Shown in pieces: positions 38,075 to 46,201 of a stretch of DNA of 64,000 nucleotides (the stretch's first letter is position 1; each line of letters begins with the position of its first letter). The DNA comes from Acinetobacter vivianii (GTDB taxonomy: Bacteria > Pseudomonadota > Gammaproteobacteria > Pseudomonadales > Moraxellaceae), in contig NZ_BMDR01000002.1 of NCBI RefSeq assembly GCF_014635885.1, positions 541,512-605,511 of the forward strand, written 5' to 3'. The notes under the pieces were generated by a model. It saw nothing but the letters and a program-made list of their open reading frames with translations, ran no database searches and was not told the DNA's origin. The translations under genes were made by a program, and so were the position numbers.

Positions 38075-39459
38075 GTTCATCAAATACAACTTCTATGGAT
38101 GCGTTAGATCCAAAAGTAGCTGCTGAACAACGTGAACAGCGCAAAAGAAAAATCCAGAGCTCTTTGGCTAAGCGTCATCGTCAGGAAAAGGCATTCCGTT
38201 TTTCTGGTTTTGCTGCGGTTGTGATTGGTCTTGCTTTTGTCGCTTTACTTTTCGGTAGTATTTTAAGTAAGGGCTTACCAGCATTTTGGCAAAATAGCCT
38301 AACTGTACCTGTATATTTCGATCCAGCAATTATCAATGCGGGTGCAAAACCAAAAATAACAGCAGGTGAAACACCCGCGCATTTTGAAGAGCGTATGGTG
38401 GCTTGGCAAACAGAGATGGGCATGGTGGATTGGGATGCTCTGATCGTGAATGGCGTGGTTGCTAAAGATAAGGCTTTAGAATCTCAACGTGATGAGTTAA
38501 GTAGTTTGTATACCAGCTCTGAAACCTATCGTCTTCGTGATATGGTGCTTAAAGATCCATCTTTAATTGGCACCAAAAAAGAAATTAAATTTTTGGCAGA
38601 TGCGAATGTTGACGTCTGGTTAGCAGGAAATATTGATCGCTCTTTACCTGATGATCAACAACAGTTAAGCCCAGAGGTTCGTCAGCTGGCAGATAAATTG
38701 AAAGCACAAGGCGTTATAACAAATAGCTTTAATACCAATTTGTTCTTTAGCCCAGACTCTCGTAGTTCTCCTGCAACCAGTGGTTTGGCGGGTGCATTCA
38801 TGGGCTCATTGTTCATGATGCTGATCGTGATTGTGATCTCTATTCCGATTGGTGTTGCAAGTGCAATCTATCTTGAAGAGTTTGCGCCAAAGAACATGAT
38901 GACCGATATTATTGAAGTTAACATCAACAACTTGGCTGCTGTTCCTTCAATCGTGTTTGGTTTGTTGGGTGCAGCGATCTTTATTAGCTGGATGCATTTA
39001 CCATTATCTGCACCGCTAGTGGGTGGTCTGGTATTGAGCCTAATGACTCTGCCAACCGTGATCATTACCACACGTGCATCGTTAAAAGCAGTACCTCCTT
39101 CGATTCGTCAGGCCGCTTTGGGTCTCGGGGCTTCAAAGGTTCAAACTATTTTCCATCATGTTCTGCCTTTAGCATTACCGGGGATTTTAACTGGTGCAAT
39201 TATTGGGGTGGCGCAAGCATTAGGTGAAACGGCTCCATTATTATTAATTGGTATGAGTGCTTTTGTTGCAAGCGTTCCGACAACGCCATTAGATCAGGCG
39301 ACTGCATTACCTGTACAAATTTATTTATGGCAAGGTAATGAATTGCGTAACTTCTTTGAAGGGCGTACAGCAGCAGCGATTATTGTGTTGCTTGCACTCA
39401 TGATCAGTTTAAATGGCCTTGCTATCTGGCTCCGTAAGAAATTTGAAGTGCGTTGGTAA
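38071..39459 (+). CDS. pstA: Phosphate ABC transporter permease PstA
   Basis: A 462-residue permease partner of PstC. After an N-terminal cytoplasmic stretch and first membrane span (about 48-72), an insertion of about 165 residues (75-240) forms a large, probably periplasmic, loop absent from E. coli PstA (296 residues). The permease core follows, with the EAA loop at [32 protein letters not shown] (about 340-372). It overlaps pstC by four bases. The insertion is a genuine family variant in some Acinetobacter-like Pst systems or an unusual feature; I cannot tell without comparison. Confidence 0.93.
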   Translation: MSSSNTTSMDALDPKVAAEQREQRKRKIQSSLAKRHRQEKAFRFSGFAAVVIGLAFVALLFGSILSKGLPAFWQNSLTVPVYFDPAIINAGAKPKITAGETPAHFEERMVAWQTEMGMVDWDALIVNGVVAKDKALESQRDELSSLYTSSETYRLRDMVLKDPSLIGTKKEIKFLADANVDVWLAGNIDRSLPDDQQQLSPEVRQLADKLKAQGVITNSFNTNLFFSPDSRSSPATSGLAGAFMGSLFMMLIVIVISIPIGVASAIYLEEFAPKNMMTDIIEVNINNLAAVPSIVFGLLGAAIFISWMHLPLSAPLVGGLVLSLMTLPTVIITTRASLKAVPPSIRQAALGLGASKVQTIFHHVLPLALPGILTGAIIGVAQALGETAPLLLIGMSAFVASVPTTPLDQATALPVQIYLWQGNELRNFFEGRTAAAIIVLLALMISLNGLAIWLRKKFEVRW

Positions 39460-39473
39460 TTGAGGAGAGTACA

Positions 39474-40388
39474 ATGAATACGATTGATATTATGAACGCC
39501 GTAGAAAAGGATAAATCAGTGAATCCACAGCAAACAGAATTTACGTCATCTGAAGCGCAAGTTAAGCAATCAAATACTGCATTTGTCTCTCAGTTCGAAA
39601 CGGCGGCTTCAACTAAGAAACCTCAGACAAGTGAAGTGAAAATCAGTACCAAAGATGTTCATGTGTACTATGGTGAAACTGAGGCAATCAAAGGGATTGA
39701 TCTGGATGTATACCAAAATGAAGTAATTGCATTCATTGGGCCATCAGGTTGTGGTAAATCGACTTTCTTGCGTACTCTGAACCGTATGAATGACACGATT
39801 GACAGCTGTCGTGTAACGGGTAAGGTGACACTCGATAATCAAGATATCTATGATCCAAATCTTGATGTCGTTTTACTTCGTGCACAAGTGGGTATGGTAT
39901 TCCAGAAGCCAAACCCATTCCCGAAATCTATTTTTGATAATGTTGCGTATGGCCCTAAATTGCATGGTTTGGCACGTGACAAATACGACTTGGAAGAAAT
40001 CGTAGAAAACAGCTTGCGTAAAGCGGGCTTATGGGAAGAAGTCAAAGATCGTTTAAGTCAGCCAGGTACTGGTTTGTCGGGTGGTCAACAGCAACGTCTA
40101 TGTATTGCCCGTACCATTGCAGTAAGCCCAGAAGTGATTTTGATGGATGAACCATGTTCAGCACTTGATCCAATTGCGACAGCAAAGATTGAAGAACTGA
40201 TCTCAGAACTTTCAGAGCAATATACCATTGCAATCGTGACTCACTCGATGCAACAGGCGGCACGTGTTTCTGACCGTACCGCTTACTTCCATTTGGGTGA
40301 TTTGATCGAAGTAAACTCGACTGAGAAAGTCTTTACTCAACCTGACCATCAATTGACTGAAGCGTATATTACAGGTCGTTTTGGTTAA
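39474..40388 (+). CDS. pstB: Phosphate ABC transporter ATPase PstB
   Basis: A 304-residue ATPase of the phosphate importer. Walker A is GPSGCGKST, the signature LSGGQQQRL and Walker [13 protein letters not shown], all in normal order and spacing. It has a hydrophilic N-terminal extension of about 45 residues compared with E. coli PstB (257). The ATG at 39474 is preferred because TTGAGGAGAGT precedes it; an earlier in-frame ATG overlaps the pstA stop. It is the last gene of the pst operon, and phoU is not adjacent. A terminator follows. Confidence 0.95.
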   Translation: MNTIDIMNAVEKDKSVNPQQTEFTSSEAQVKQSNTAFVSQFETAASTKKPQTSEVKISTKDVHVYYGETEAIKGIDLDVYQNEVIAFIGPSGCGKSTFLRTLNRMNDTIDSCRVTGKVTLDNQDIYDPNLDVVLLRAQVGMVFQKPNPFPKSIFDNVAYGPKLHGLARDKYDLEEIVENSLRKAGLWEEVKDRLSQPGTGLSGGQQQRLCIARTIAVSPEVILMDEPCSALDPIATAKIEELISELSEQYTIAIVTHSMQQAARVSDRTAYFHLGDLIEVNSTEKVFTQPDHQLTEAYITGRFG

Positions 40389-40405
40389 TAAAACCCAGAT
40401 CAATC

Positions 40406-40431
40406 AAAGAGCCTACGGGCTCTTTTTTTAT
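40406..40431 (+). terminator. Terminator after pst operon
   Basis: Perfect eight-pair stem (40406-40413 / 40418-40425), four-base loop, T-run. Confidence 0.9.
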
Positions 40432-40500
40432 TATATAAATGAAAATAAATCTATTTTTCAAATTCACTATTGAATTTTTATTCAGCAGGCCACATCTTAG

Positions 40501-41496
40501 ATGGATAAAGCCGAATTTATAGAGCATTACTGTATGTTATTCCATTTACCTAAATTTCCCGCTGAAATTCGTATTAGTCATTTAAATGCGCGTGTGAATG
40601 AACAAAGAAAAAAAATTGCGCAAACAACAGCTTCTCGTTTGGAATTACTGCAACTGGTGCAACAACTTGCCAAAGAAGCAAAAGTTCGTCGTAAGAATGA
40701 TCAAAAAATTTACGTACTCGATTTTAAAGGAGACGTACAAGCCTCTGCCGTTGATACGATTCGTGAAGAAATCACCTTGATCTTGGCAACTGCAAAAGCT
40801 GGACATGACCGCGTTGTTGTTCGTCTGGAAAGTCCGGGTGGCATGGTGCATGGGTATGGTCTGGCAGCAGCCCAACTGGTGCGTTTACGCGATGCGGGTT
40901 TTCATGTCACGATCTGCGTAGATAAAGTTGCAGCGAGTGGCGGCTATATGATGGCGTGTATTGCTAATGAAATCATCTCAGCACCATTCGCTGTGGTAGG
41001 TTCAATCGGCGTGGTTGCCCAAGTGCCTAACTTTAATCGGTTGTTAAAACAACACAATGTTGATTTTGAACTGTACACCGCAGGCGAATACAAACGTACT
41101 GTTACTATGTTTGGTGAAAATACGCCAGAAGGTAAGGCGAAGTTCGAAGAAGAGTTACAGCAAACGCATGCTTTATTTAAGCACTTTGTAGAGAAATATC
41201 GTCCACAACTGGATGTTGCAAAAGTCGCAACAGGTGAGCACTGGTATGGCGAAGATGCGCGCGAGTTGAATCTGGTTGATACCTTACAGACTTCAGACGA
41301 ATACTTGCTGAGCCTACTGCCAAAACATGATATCTATGTGATTAACACGCGTAAACGCCCAACCTTTGGCGAAAAGCTCGGTTTACAAGCTGCGCAAATG
41401 GCTGAGAGTTTGGTTCCAGCTGTGATGAGTAAAATTACAGATAGTCTTGCGAAAGCAAACAGCACGCTTGTCCAAATGCGTGATCCAAAATTCTAA
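40501..41496 (+). CDS. sohB: S49 family peptidase, SohB-like
   Basis: A 331-residue serine peptidase of the signal-peptide-peptidase type. The catalytic pair is S146 in KVAASGGYMM and K198 in AGEYKRT. The domain (about 65-255) is preceded by a charged N-terminus. E. coli SohB has an N-terminal membrane anchor, but none is visible here, and an in-frame stop precedes the ATG directly, so this protein appears soluble or peripheral. Its role in degrading membrane or periplasmic remnants is therefore uncertain. No clear ribosome binding site is seen. Monocistronic. Confidence 0.86.
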   Translation: MDKAEFIEHYCMLFHLPKFPAEIRISHLNARVNEQRKKIAQTTASRLELLQLVQQLAKEAKVRRKNDQKIYVLDFKGDVQASAVDTIREEITLILATAKAGHDRVVVRLESPGGMVHGYGLAAAQLVRLRDAGFHVTICVDKVAASGGYMMACIANEIISAPFAVVGSIGVVAQVPNFNRLLKQHNVDFELYTAGEYKRTVTMFGENTPEGKAKFEEELQQTHALFKHFVEKYRPQLDVAKVATGEHWYGEDARELNLVDTLQTSDEYLLSLLPKHDIYVINTRKRPTFGEKLGLQAAQMAESLVPAVMSKITDSLAKANSTLVQMRDPKF

Positions 41497-41512
41497 TTGA
41501 AGCGTTTTAAAG

Positions 41513-41542
41513 AAAACCAGTCTGATGAGGCTGGTTTTTTTA
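41513..41542 (+). terminator. Terminator after sohB
   Basis: Eight-pair stem (41513-41520 / 41531-41538), ten-base loop, T-run. Confidence 0.8.
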
Positions 41543-41735
41543 TATGAATTAAAAATATAGGTTATTTTTTACAGTCTGTTTTTTGAACGTATGGTCAATT
41601 TAAATTAAACAGAACAAAAGCGATTGAATAGATTGTTGTTCAGAGAATGTTTTGATATTTTAAATGCAGATGAATTACTTAACTATTCATTAATCGACAA
41701 ATAGATAAAAATATAATTGATAAGTGAGCATAAAA

Positions 41736-43919
41736 ATGACAAGAGTTGTCGTTTCTTCGAAGAAAAATTCGAATATTTTACAAGATGGACAGATAAAAGC
41801 GGTCATTCTAGATCAGCCTTCGATTGTCCAGATTGGTGTAAATCAGGACGATATCAAATCTATTATGAAACAAGGTAATGATCTTGTCATTACACTAAAA
41901 AACGGTGAAAAAATCATTATTAGTGATTTTTATACTGATGCAAATGTTACTGAACATACTTTGGCTTTTCCTGAAGAAGACGGAAGCTATAGCATTGCTC
42001 AATTTGATGATTCGGGCCAGTTCATCCGTTATGTGCCGACAACACAACTGACTCAATTTGCTTATACACAGCCACCTTCACAGACGATCGCAACGTCAGA
42101 TGGTGCAGAAGACTTAGGCATTACCAAATCGCAATTGCTCAAAGCAGGATTGGTCGCTTTAGCAGCAGAAGGGTTATATTTGCTGGCTGTCAAAGATGAT
42201 GATGATGATAAAAAAGACAGTAACAACAATAACAAACCGATTGATTTAACACCGCCAGACACACCTACGGCAACTTTAGGCGCTGATACACAGACCATCA
42301 CAGGAAAAGCTGAAGCAAACGCCAGAATTGAAGTTAAAGATGTTACAGGTAAGGTGATTGCAACTGGACAAGCTGATGCAGAAGGCAATTATACGGTCAA
42401 GCTGGATCAGCCTTTAGTTAATGGCGGCAGGGTTGGAGTAACCGCGATTGATAGCGCTGGAAATGCTTCAAAGATGGCTGTAGTAACGGGAAATAAGGAT
42501 ACCATTGCACCAGATGCACCTACCGCCCAGCTCAATGCAGATGGAACTATCGTAACAGGTAAGACAGAGGCCAATGCCAAAGTCTCTATTTATGATGCAG
42601 ATGGCAAGTTGCTTGGTACCGTCACCGCAAATAAACAGGGTTTATATTCGATTAAGGTTTCACCTCCATTGACCAGCGAGAAGGGCGGAACTGTTGTTGC
42701 AGAGGACGCGGCAGGAAATAAATCGACACCTTCAAAAGTTTTTGCGGGCAAAGATACAGTTGCACCTGATCAACCGACAGTTGAAGTGAATAAAGAAGGG
42801 ACTTCAATCGTAGGTCGGGCGGAAGCCAATAGCAAAGTTGTGATCAAAGATGCGGATGGTAAGGTGATTGGGAGTGGTACTACAGATGCGCAAGGCAAGT
42901 TTGAGATTAGCCTGTCACCTGCTTTAGCTGCCGATAAAAAGGGTTCTGTCGTACTCGAAGATGCAGCTGGCAACGTCTCAAAACCTCTTGAAATCACCGC
43001 AGGTAAAGACACCATAGCGCCAGATAAAGCCGCAGCCCAGATTAACGCAGCGGGCGACACCGTAACAGGTATCGCTGAGGCAAATAGTAAAGTTGAAATC
43101 AAGGGCCCAGATGGCAAAACGATTGGGACAGGTACGGTTGGAGCCGATGGGAAATTTACCATCGCCATATCTCCAGCTTTAACTGATAAAAATATAGGTA
43201 AAGTGTACATCATTGATGCGGCTGGCAATCGTTCGGATGCCACCGATGTGCTGGGAGTCAAAGATACCATTGCACCCAATAAGCCTGTCTTGCAAACCGT
43301 CACTGATGATGTGGGGCCTGTAAAAGGCGCAGTTGCTGCGGGTGCAAATACCGATGATACCAAGCCGACACTATCGGGCATTGGTGAAGCAAAAGCGGTG
43401 CTGACGATTTATGATAATGGTCAACCCGTGGGTACTGTAACAGTCGGGGACAATGGGAAATGGAGTTTTAACTTTACCCAAGAGCTGGGATTAGGTACAC
43501 ATAAGATTACATTAACCCAGACTGATGCTGCGGGTAATATCAGTGAAATGAGTGATGGATTCAGCTTTAATGTTGTTGCCCCAACCACGACAGCATCACT
43601 ACAAAGCGAAGCTCCAGAATCTGCTGTGGCACAAGCTTCATTGGTTGACTCCATCAATCTGGATGCTTTTCAAGCCAAACAGGTGGCTGCATCTCCTTCA
43701 TCTTCAGCAGAAAAGTTAAACCTAAATGAATTGTTGTCTGTTCCTGAGCAATCAAGCAGTCAGGTGGACGATGTCTTAAATCAAATTATTTCGACTCAAA
43801 CACCATCGACCACTGCAACAAGCTCAAGCAGTCATAATGTCGAAAGTTTTGATTTTGCCCAAACCATCAGGACAGATCCTTTAGACCAGTTGGATGTATT
43901 ACAGCATTCAATTATCTAA
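41736..43919 (+). CDS. Short Bap-like protein (BLP2 type) with bacterial Ig-like repeats
   Basis: A 727-residue repeat protein. An N-terminal BapA-prefix-like domain (about 1-75) is followed by a hydrophobic stretch (about 134-152) and an Asp/Asn-rich linker (about 154-166). At least five Ig-like repeats of about 85-100 residues come next, separated by linkers of the KDTIAPDxP type, and a Ser/Thr-rich C-terminal tail ends the protein. This matches the short Bap-like protein BLP2 of A. baumannii (about 735 residues), implicated with Bap in adhesion and biofilm. No secretion machinery, RTX motif or outer-membrane anchor is visible, so its localisation is unclear. The ATG at 41736 is preferred over a GTG four codons earlier. 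Confidence 0.85.
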   Translation: MTRVVVSSKKNSNILQDGQIKAVILDQPSIVQIGVNQDDIKSIMKQGNDLVITLKNGEKIIISDFYTDANVTEHTLAFPEEDGSYSIAQFDDSGQFIRYVPTTQLTQFAYTQPPSQTIATSDGAEDLGITKSQLLKAGLVALAAEGLYLLAVKDDDDDKKDSNNNNKPIDLTPPDTPTATLGADTQTITGKAEANARIEVKDVTGKVIATGQADAEGNYTVKLDQPLVNGGRVGVTAIDSAGNASKMAVVTGNKDTIAPDAPTAQLNADGTIVTGKTEANAKVSIYDADGKLLGTVTANKQGLYSIKVSPPLTSEKGGTVVAEDAAGNKSTPSKVFAGKDTVAPDQPTVEVNKEGTSIVGRAEANSKVVIKDADGKVIGSGTTDAQGKFEISLSPALAADKKGSVVLEDAAGNVSKPLEITAGKDTIAPDKAAAQINAAGDTVTGIAEANSKVEIKGPDGKTIGTGTVGADGKFTIAISPALTDKNIGKVYIIDAAGNRSDATDVLGVKDTIAPNKPVLQTVTDDVGPVKGAVAAGANTDDTKPTLSGIGEAKAVLTIYDNGQPVGTVTVGDNGKWSFNFTQELGLGTHKITLTQTDAAGNISEMSDGFSFNVVAPTTTASLQSEAPESAVAQASLVDSINLDAFQAKQVAASPSSSAEKLNLNELLSVPEQSSSQVDDVLNQIISTQTPSTTATSSSSHNVESFDFAQTIRTDPLDQLDVLQHSII

Positions 43920-43937
43920 TCAATGTACAGATGAAAT

Positions 43938-43968
43938 AAGACGCTTATTTTTCAATAAGCGTCTTTTG
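43938..43968. terminator. Bidirectional terminator between BLP2-like and YjdF genes
   Basis: Perfect 12-bp inverted repeat (43938-43949 / 43954-43965), four-base loop, T-rich flank. It overlaps the last codons of the converging YjdF gene. Confidence 0.9.
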
Positions 43969-44583
43969 TTTTACCAGTTGAATAATTCCCGTCAGGATCG
44001 CGCCAATTGTTGCTAGAAACATATCTTTATGCGCATCCCACATATCACCTTGCTGACCATTGTAGTTTTCTGCATCTTCAGGTGATAAACCGATAGAGAG
44101 GCCCCATTCAAGTAGCTCATAAAATACGCTGGACGCCATGACAAACTGGATGACAAGCAGGAAGAGGGAGAAAGGTTTGGTGTTGGGTAGCCAGACTTGA
44201 AAGCAACGATAGACAAAAGGATAGAGCAGCAGTCCATAAGCAAAATGAACCAGCCGATCATACATATTCCGTGACCAGCCCATGCTTTGATTTAAGTCAA
44301 AGTTGAAAAAATAGAGGATCCATTGATTATAGGGTACATAGGAATAGAGATAGTGAGCGCCAATAATATGGATAAACAGAAACGCTAAATATAAGCAGAA
44401 ACTGAAATAATTCAGGCCGATTTTCTTGAATGCAATCAGTAGGGCAATCAACATAAAAACCGTACCTGCCTGATGTAACAGGTACGACTCAAACTCAAGT
44501 GGATGAATACTTGCAATAGCAACCACAAGTACGATGAGCGCAAGCGCAAGATAATGTTTTAATGTCAGTTGTTTTTCTATCAT
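43945..44583 (-). CDS. DUF2238 inner-membrane protein (YjdF-like)
   Basis: A 212-residue polytopic protein with about six membrane spans and the family motifs RNMYDRLVHFAYGLLL (near 104-119) and the acidic QQGDMWDAHKDMFLA segment (near 177-191), as in E. coli YjdF. Function unknown. It ends inside a bidirectional terminator shared with the BLP2-like gene. The ATG at 44583 gives the usual N-terminus. It is followed downstream by nothing on its strand and preceded by a small lipoprotein gene 38 bp upstream on the same strand. Confidence 0.88.
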   Translation of the reverse strand: MIEKQLTLKHYLALALIVLVVAIASIHPLEFESYLLHQAGTVFMLIALLIAFKKIGLNYFSFCLYLAFLFIHIIGAHYLYSYVPYNQWILYFFNFDLNQSMGWSRNMYDRLVHFAYGLLLYPFVYRCFQVWLPNTKPFSLFLLVIQFVMASSVFYELLEWGLSIGLSPEDAENYNGQQGDMWDAHKDMFLATIGAILTGIIQLVKQKTLIEK

Positions 44584-44621
44584 GTCACGTCCTAAACGCG
44601 ATCAGGCAAAGCGTATTTCCC

Positions 44622-44972
44622 TTACTCTGTAGAAGCTACAGCAATAGGCTCTTTTGTTGTAGATATACCGCCAAGTGCCTGACACGCTTGTATATATAAT
44701 TGATATTTTTGTTGTACAACTTCATCGAGGGGAATGTCAAAGAGATCTTCACCATTTTTATATTGTTCAATATAAGAGGCAGCCTTTTCTTTATTGGCAG
44801 CCAAAGATTGTTGATAAAAAGTCGAAATAGAAGAAGTTGCTAACTCGCTAGATTCAATATTATTACATTCAAAATTTTGTAAGACTTTCTCGGCACGTTT
44901 TACCTCGCTTGATTTTCCAAAGATACAACCAGTTAAGCTTAAGGTGGCGAGGAATACGTACAAAAGTTTCAT
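44622..44972 (-). CDS. Small lipoprotein of unknown function
   Basis: A 116-residue lipoprotein. The signal peptide ends in lipobox LTGC (Cys 16). The mature part is mostly helical and charged, with two further Cys (in FECNN and IQACQ) that could form a disulfide. Residues after the Cys (Ile-Phe) allow outer-membrane sorting. No family is recognised. It lies 38 bp upstream of the YjdF gene on the same strand and may share its promoter. Confidence 0.75.
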   Translation of the reverse strand: MKLLYVFLATLSLTGCIFGKSSEVKRAEKVLQNFECNNIESSELATSSISTFYQQSLAANKEKAASYIEQYKNGEDLFDIPLDEVVQQKYQLYIQACQALGGISTTKEPIAVASTE

Positions 44973-45248
44973 GATAGATAAGGTGAGATTTTAAAGACGG
45001 CTATTATTGTATAGAAGTTTAGTTTTATAAATTAAATATTTATGTCTAACAGAATAAAAATTAAAAAATTTTATACATCTTTTGCATGATTTCGCTATAG
45101 CAAACATGGGCTGCGTTAAGGTAGGGGCAGGTGTAATGATTGAAGGGAAGATAAAGTTGAACAGTTTAAATGTAGAATAAGTTTTAATTGCTTGATAAAA
45201 AATAACTTTTAGCGGTATGCTAAAGAGGGGTTATCAGTAATACAAGTG

Positions 45249-45656
45249 ATGATGCGCGTTAAGCATATTTTTTTATTCTGTCTGTTGGCTTGTCTATCTG
45301 GCTGGTCGAATGCAGAAGATTATGATTTTTTTGAGCCGATCCATGATGATCGAGAGGAAATGTTTGACGCCGCCTATCCGCAAATGAAAACAGATTATTC
45401 AGTTTTGCATAATCTGTTTTTTCAGAACGAACGTTGGCGTGTCTATAACAACACCGCTTACCAGACCAATCAGTTTAACCATAAAATGCTAACGGGTGAT
45501 ACCACCAGCCTGTCATTAGACGATTTCTCGATTTCAGTAGGCTATGGCATCGCTTATCAGCTCAATTTCCGTAATCGAATTGGTTATGAATATTTGTCCA
45601 GTTTTCCCTTTGATCGTGGACAAATGATACGGTTTTTCTGGCTGAGTATTTTCTAA
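45249..45656 (+). CDS. Exported hypothetical protein
   Basis: A 135-residue protein with a signal peptide (about 1-22, cleavage near SNA-ED) and a mature part rich in aromatic residues. The C-terminal half (SISVGYGIAYQLNFRNRIGYEYL, aromatic C-terminus IF) looks like short beta-hairpins, perhaps an outer-membrane-associated domain, which is only suggestive. No family is recognised. The start is uncertain between ATGs at 45249 and 45252. It ends overlapping the rsmD stop on the other strand. Confidence 0.65.
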   Translation: MMRVKHIFLFCLLACLSGWSNAEDYDFFEPIHDDREEMFDAAYPQMKTDYSVLHNLFFQNERWRVYNNTAYQTNQFNHKMLTGDTTSLSLDDFSISVGYGIAYQLNFRNRIGYEYLSSFPFDRGQMIRFFWLSIF

Positions 45657-46201
45657 ACCACTTTTTGATATAAGCCTGCTCTAACCATACCTGCTTTGGT
45701 TTCTTTGATTTTTTGCCAATTGTCAGGAAGTTTCAGTTGAGCTAAGTCACGATCTGCCTCGACATAGATATAGGCATTCGGATTGATCATTGGATCAGCC
45801 AGTTCAGCCAGTTCTTGCCATAAATCAAGGCTATAAGGTGGGTCAAGAAAGACCACATCAAAGCTGTTTTTTAATTTGCTTAAAGCTTGCTGGGCCGTTG
45901 TGACCAGTAACTGACAATTTTCAGCTTTTAACAGTTGAATATTATCTTTTAAAAAACGTGCTTGCGTTGGATTAGGTTCAATCATGGTGACTTTGGCAGC
46001 ACCACGTGAAAGAGCTTCAAACCCCAAGGCACCAGAACCGCTGCACAAGTCTAGAACCTGTGCATTTTGAATATCCCACATTAACCAGTTAAATAAGGTT
46101 TCACGGACACGCTCAGGTGTCGGTCGTAAGCCTTCAATAGTTGCAAATGGTAGCGTGCGTCGTTTCCATTCACCGCCAATAATTCGTAATTGATTTTTCA
46201 T
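45653..46201 (-). CDS. rsmD: 16S rRNA (guanine(966)-N2)-methyltransferase RsmD
   Basis: A 182-residue SAM-dependent methyltransferase that modifies G966 of 16S rRNA during 30S assembly. The SAM-binding motif LDLCSGSGALGFEALSRGA lies near 54-72 and the catalytic motif FLDPPYSLD near 116-124. Length matches the family. Its ATG overlaps the last base of the mrdA stop on the same strand, so it is co-transcribed with mrdA. Confidence 0.95.
   Translation of the reverse strand: MKNQLRIIGGEWKRRTLPFATIEGLRPTPERVRETLFNWLMWDIQNAQVLDLCSGSGALGFEALSRGAAKVTMIEPNPTQARFLKDNIQLLKAENCQLLVTTAQQALSKLKNSFDVVFLDPPYSLDLWQELAELADPMINPNAYIYVEADRDLAQLKLPDNWQKIKETKAGMVRAGLYQKVV

Noticed and set aside
42770..43381. 203-codon minus-strand frame inside the BLP2-like gene
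   Set aside because: It mirrors the repetitive codon use of the Ig-like repeats and lacks any start signal.
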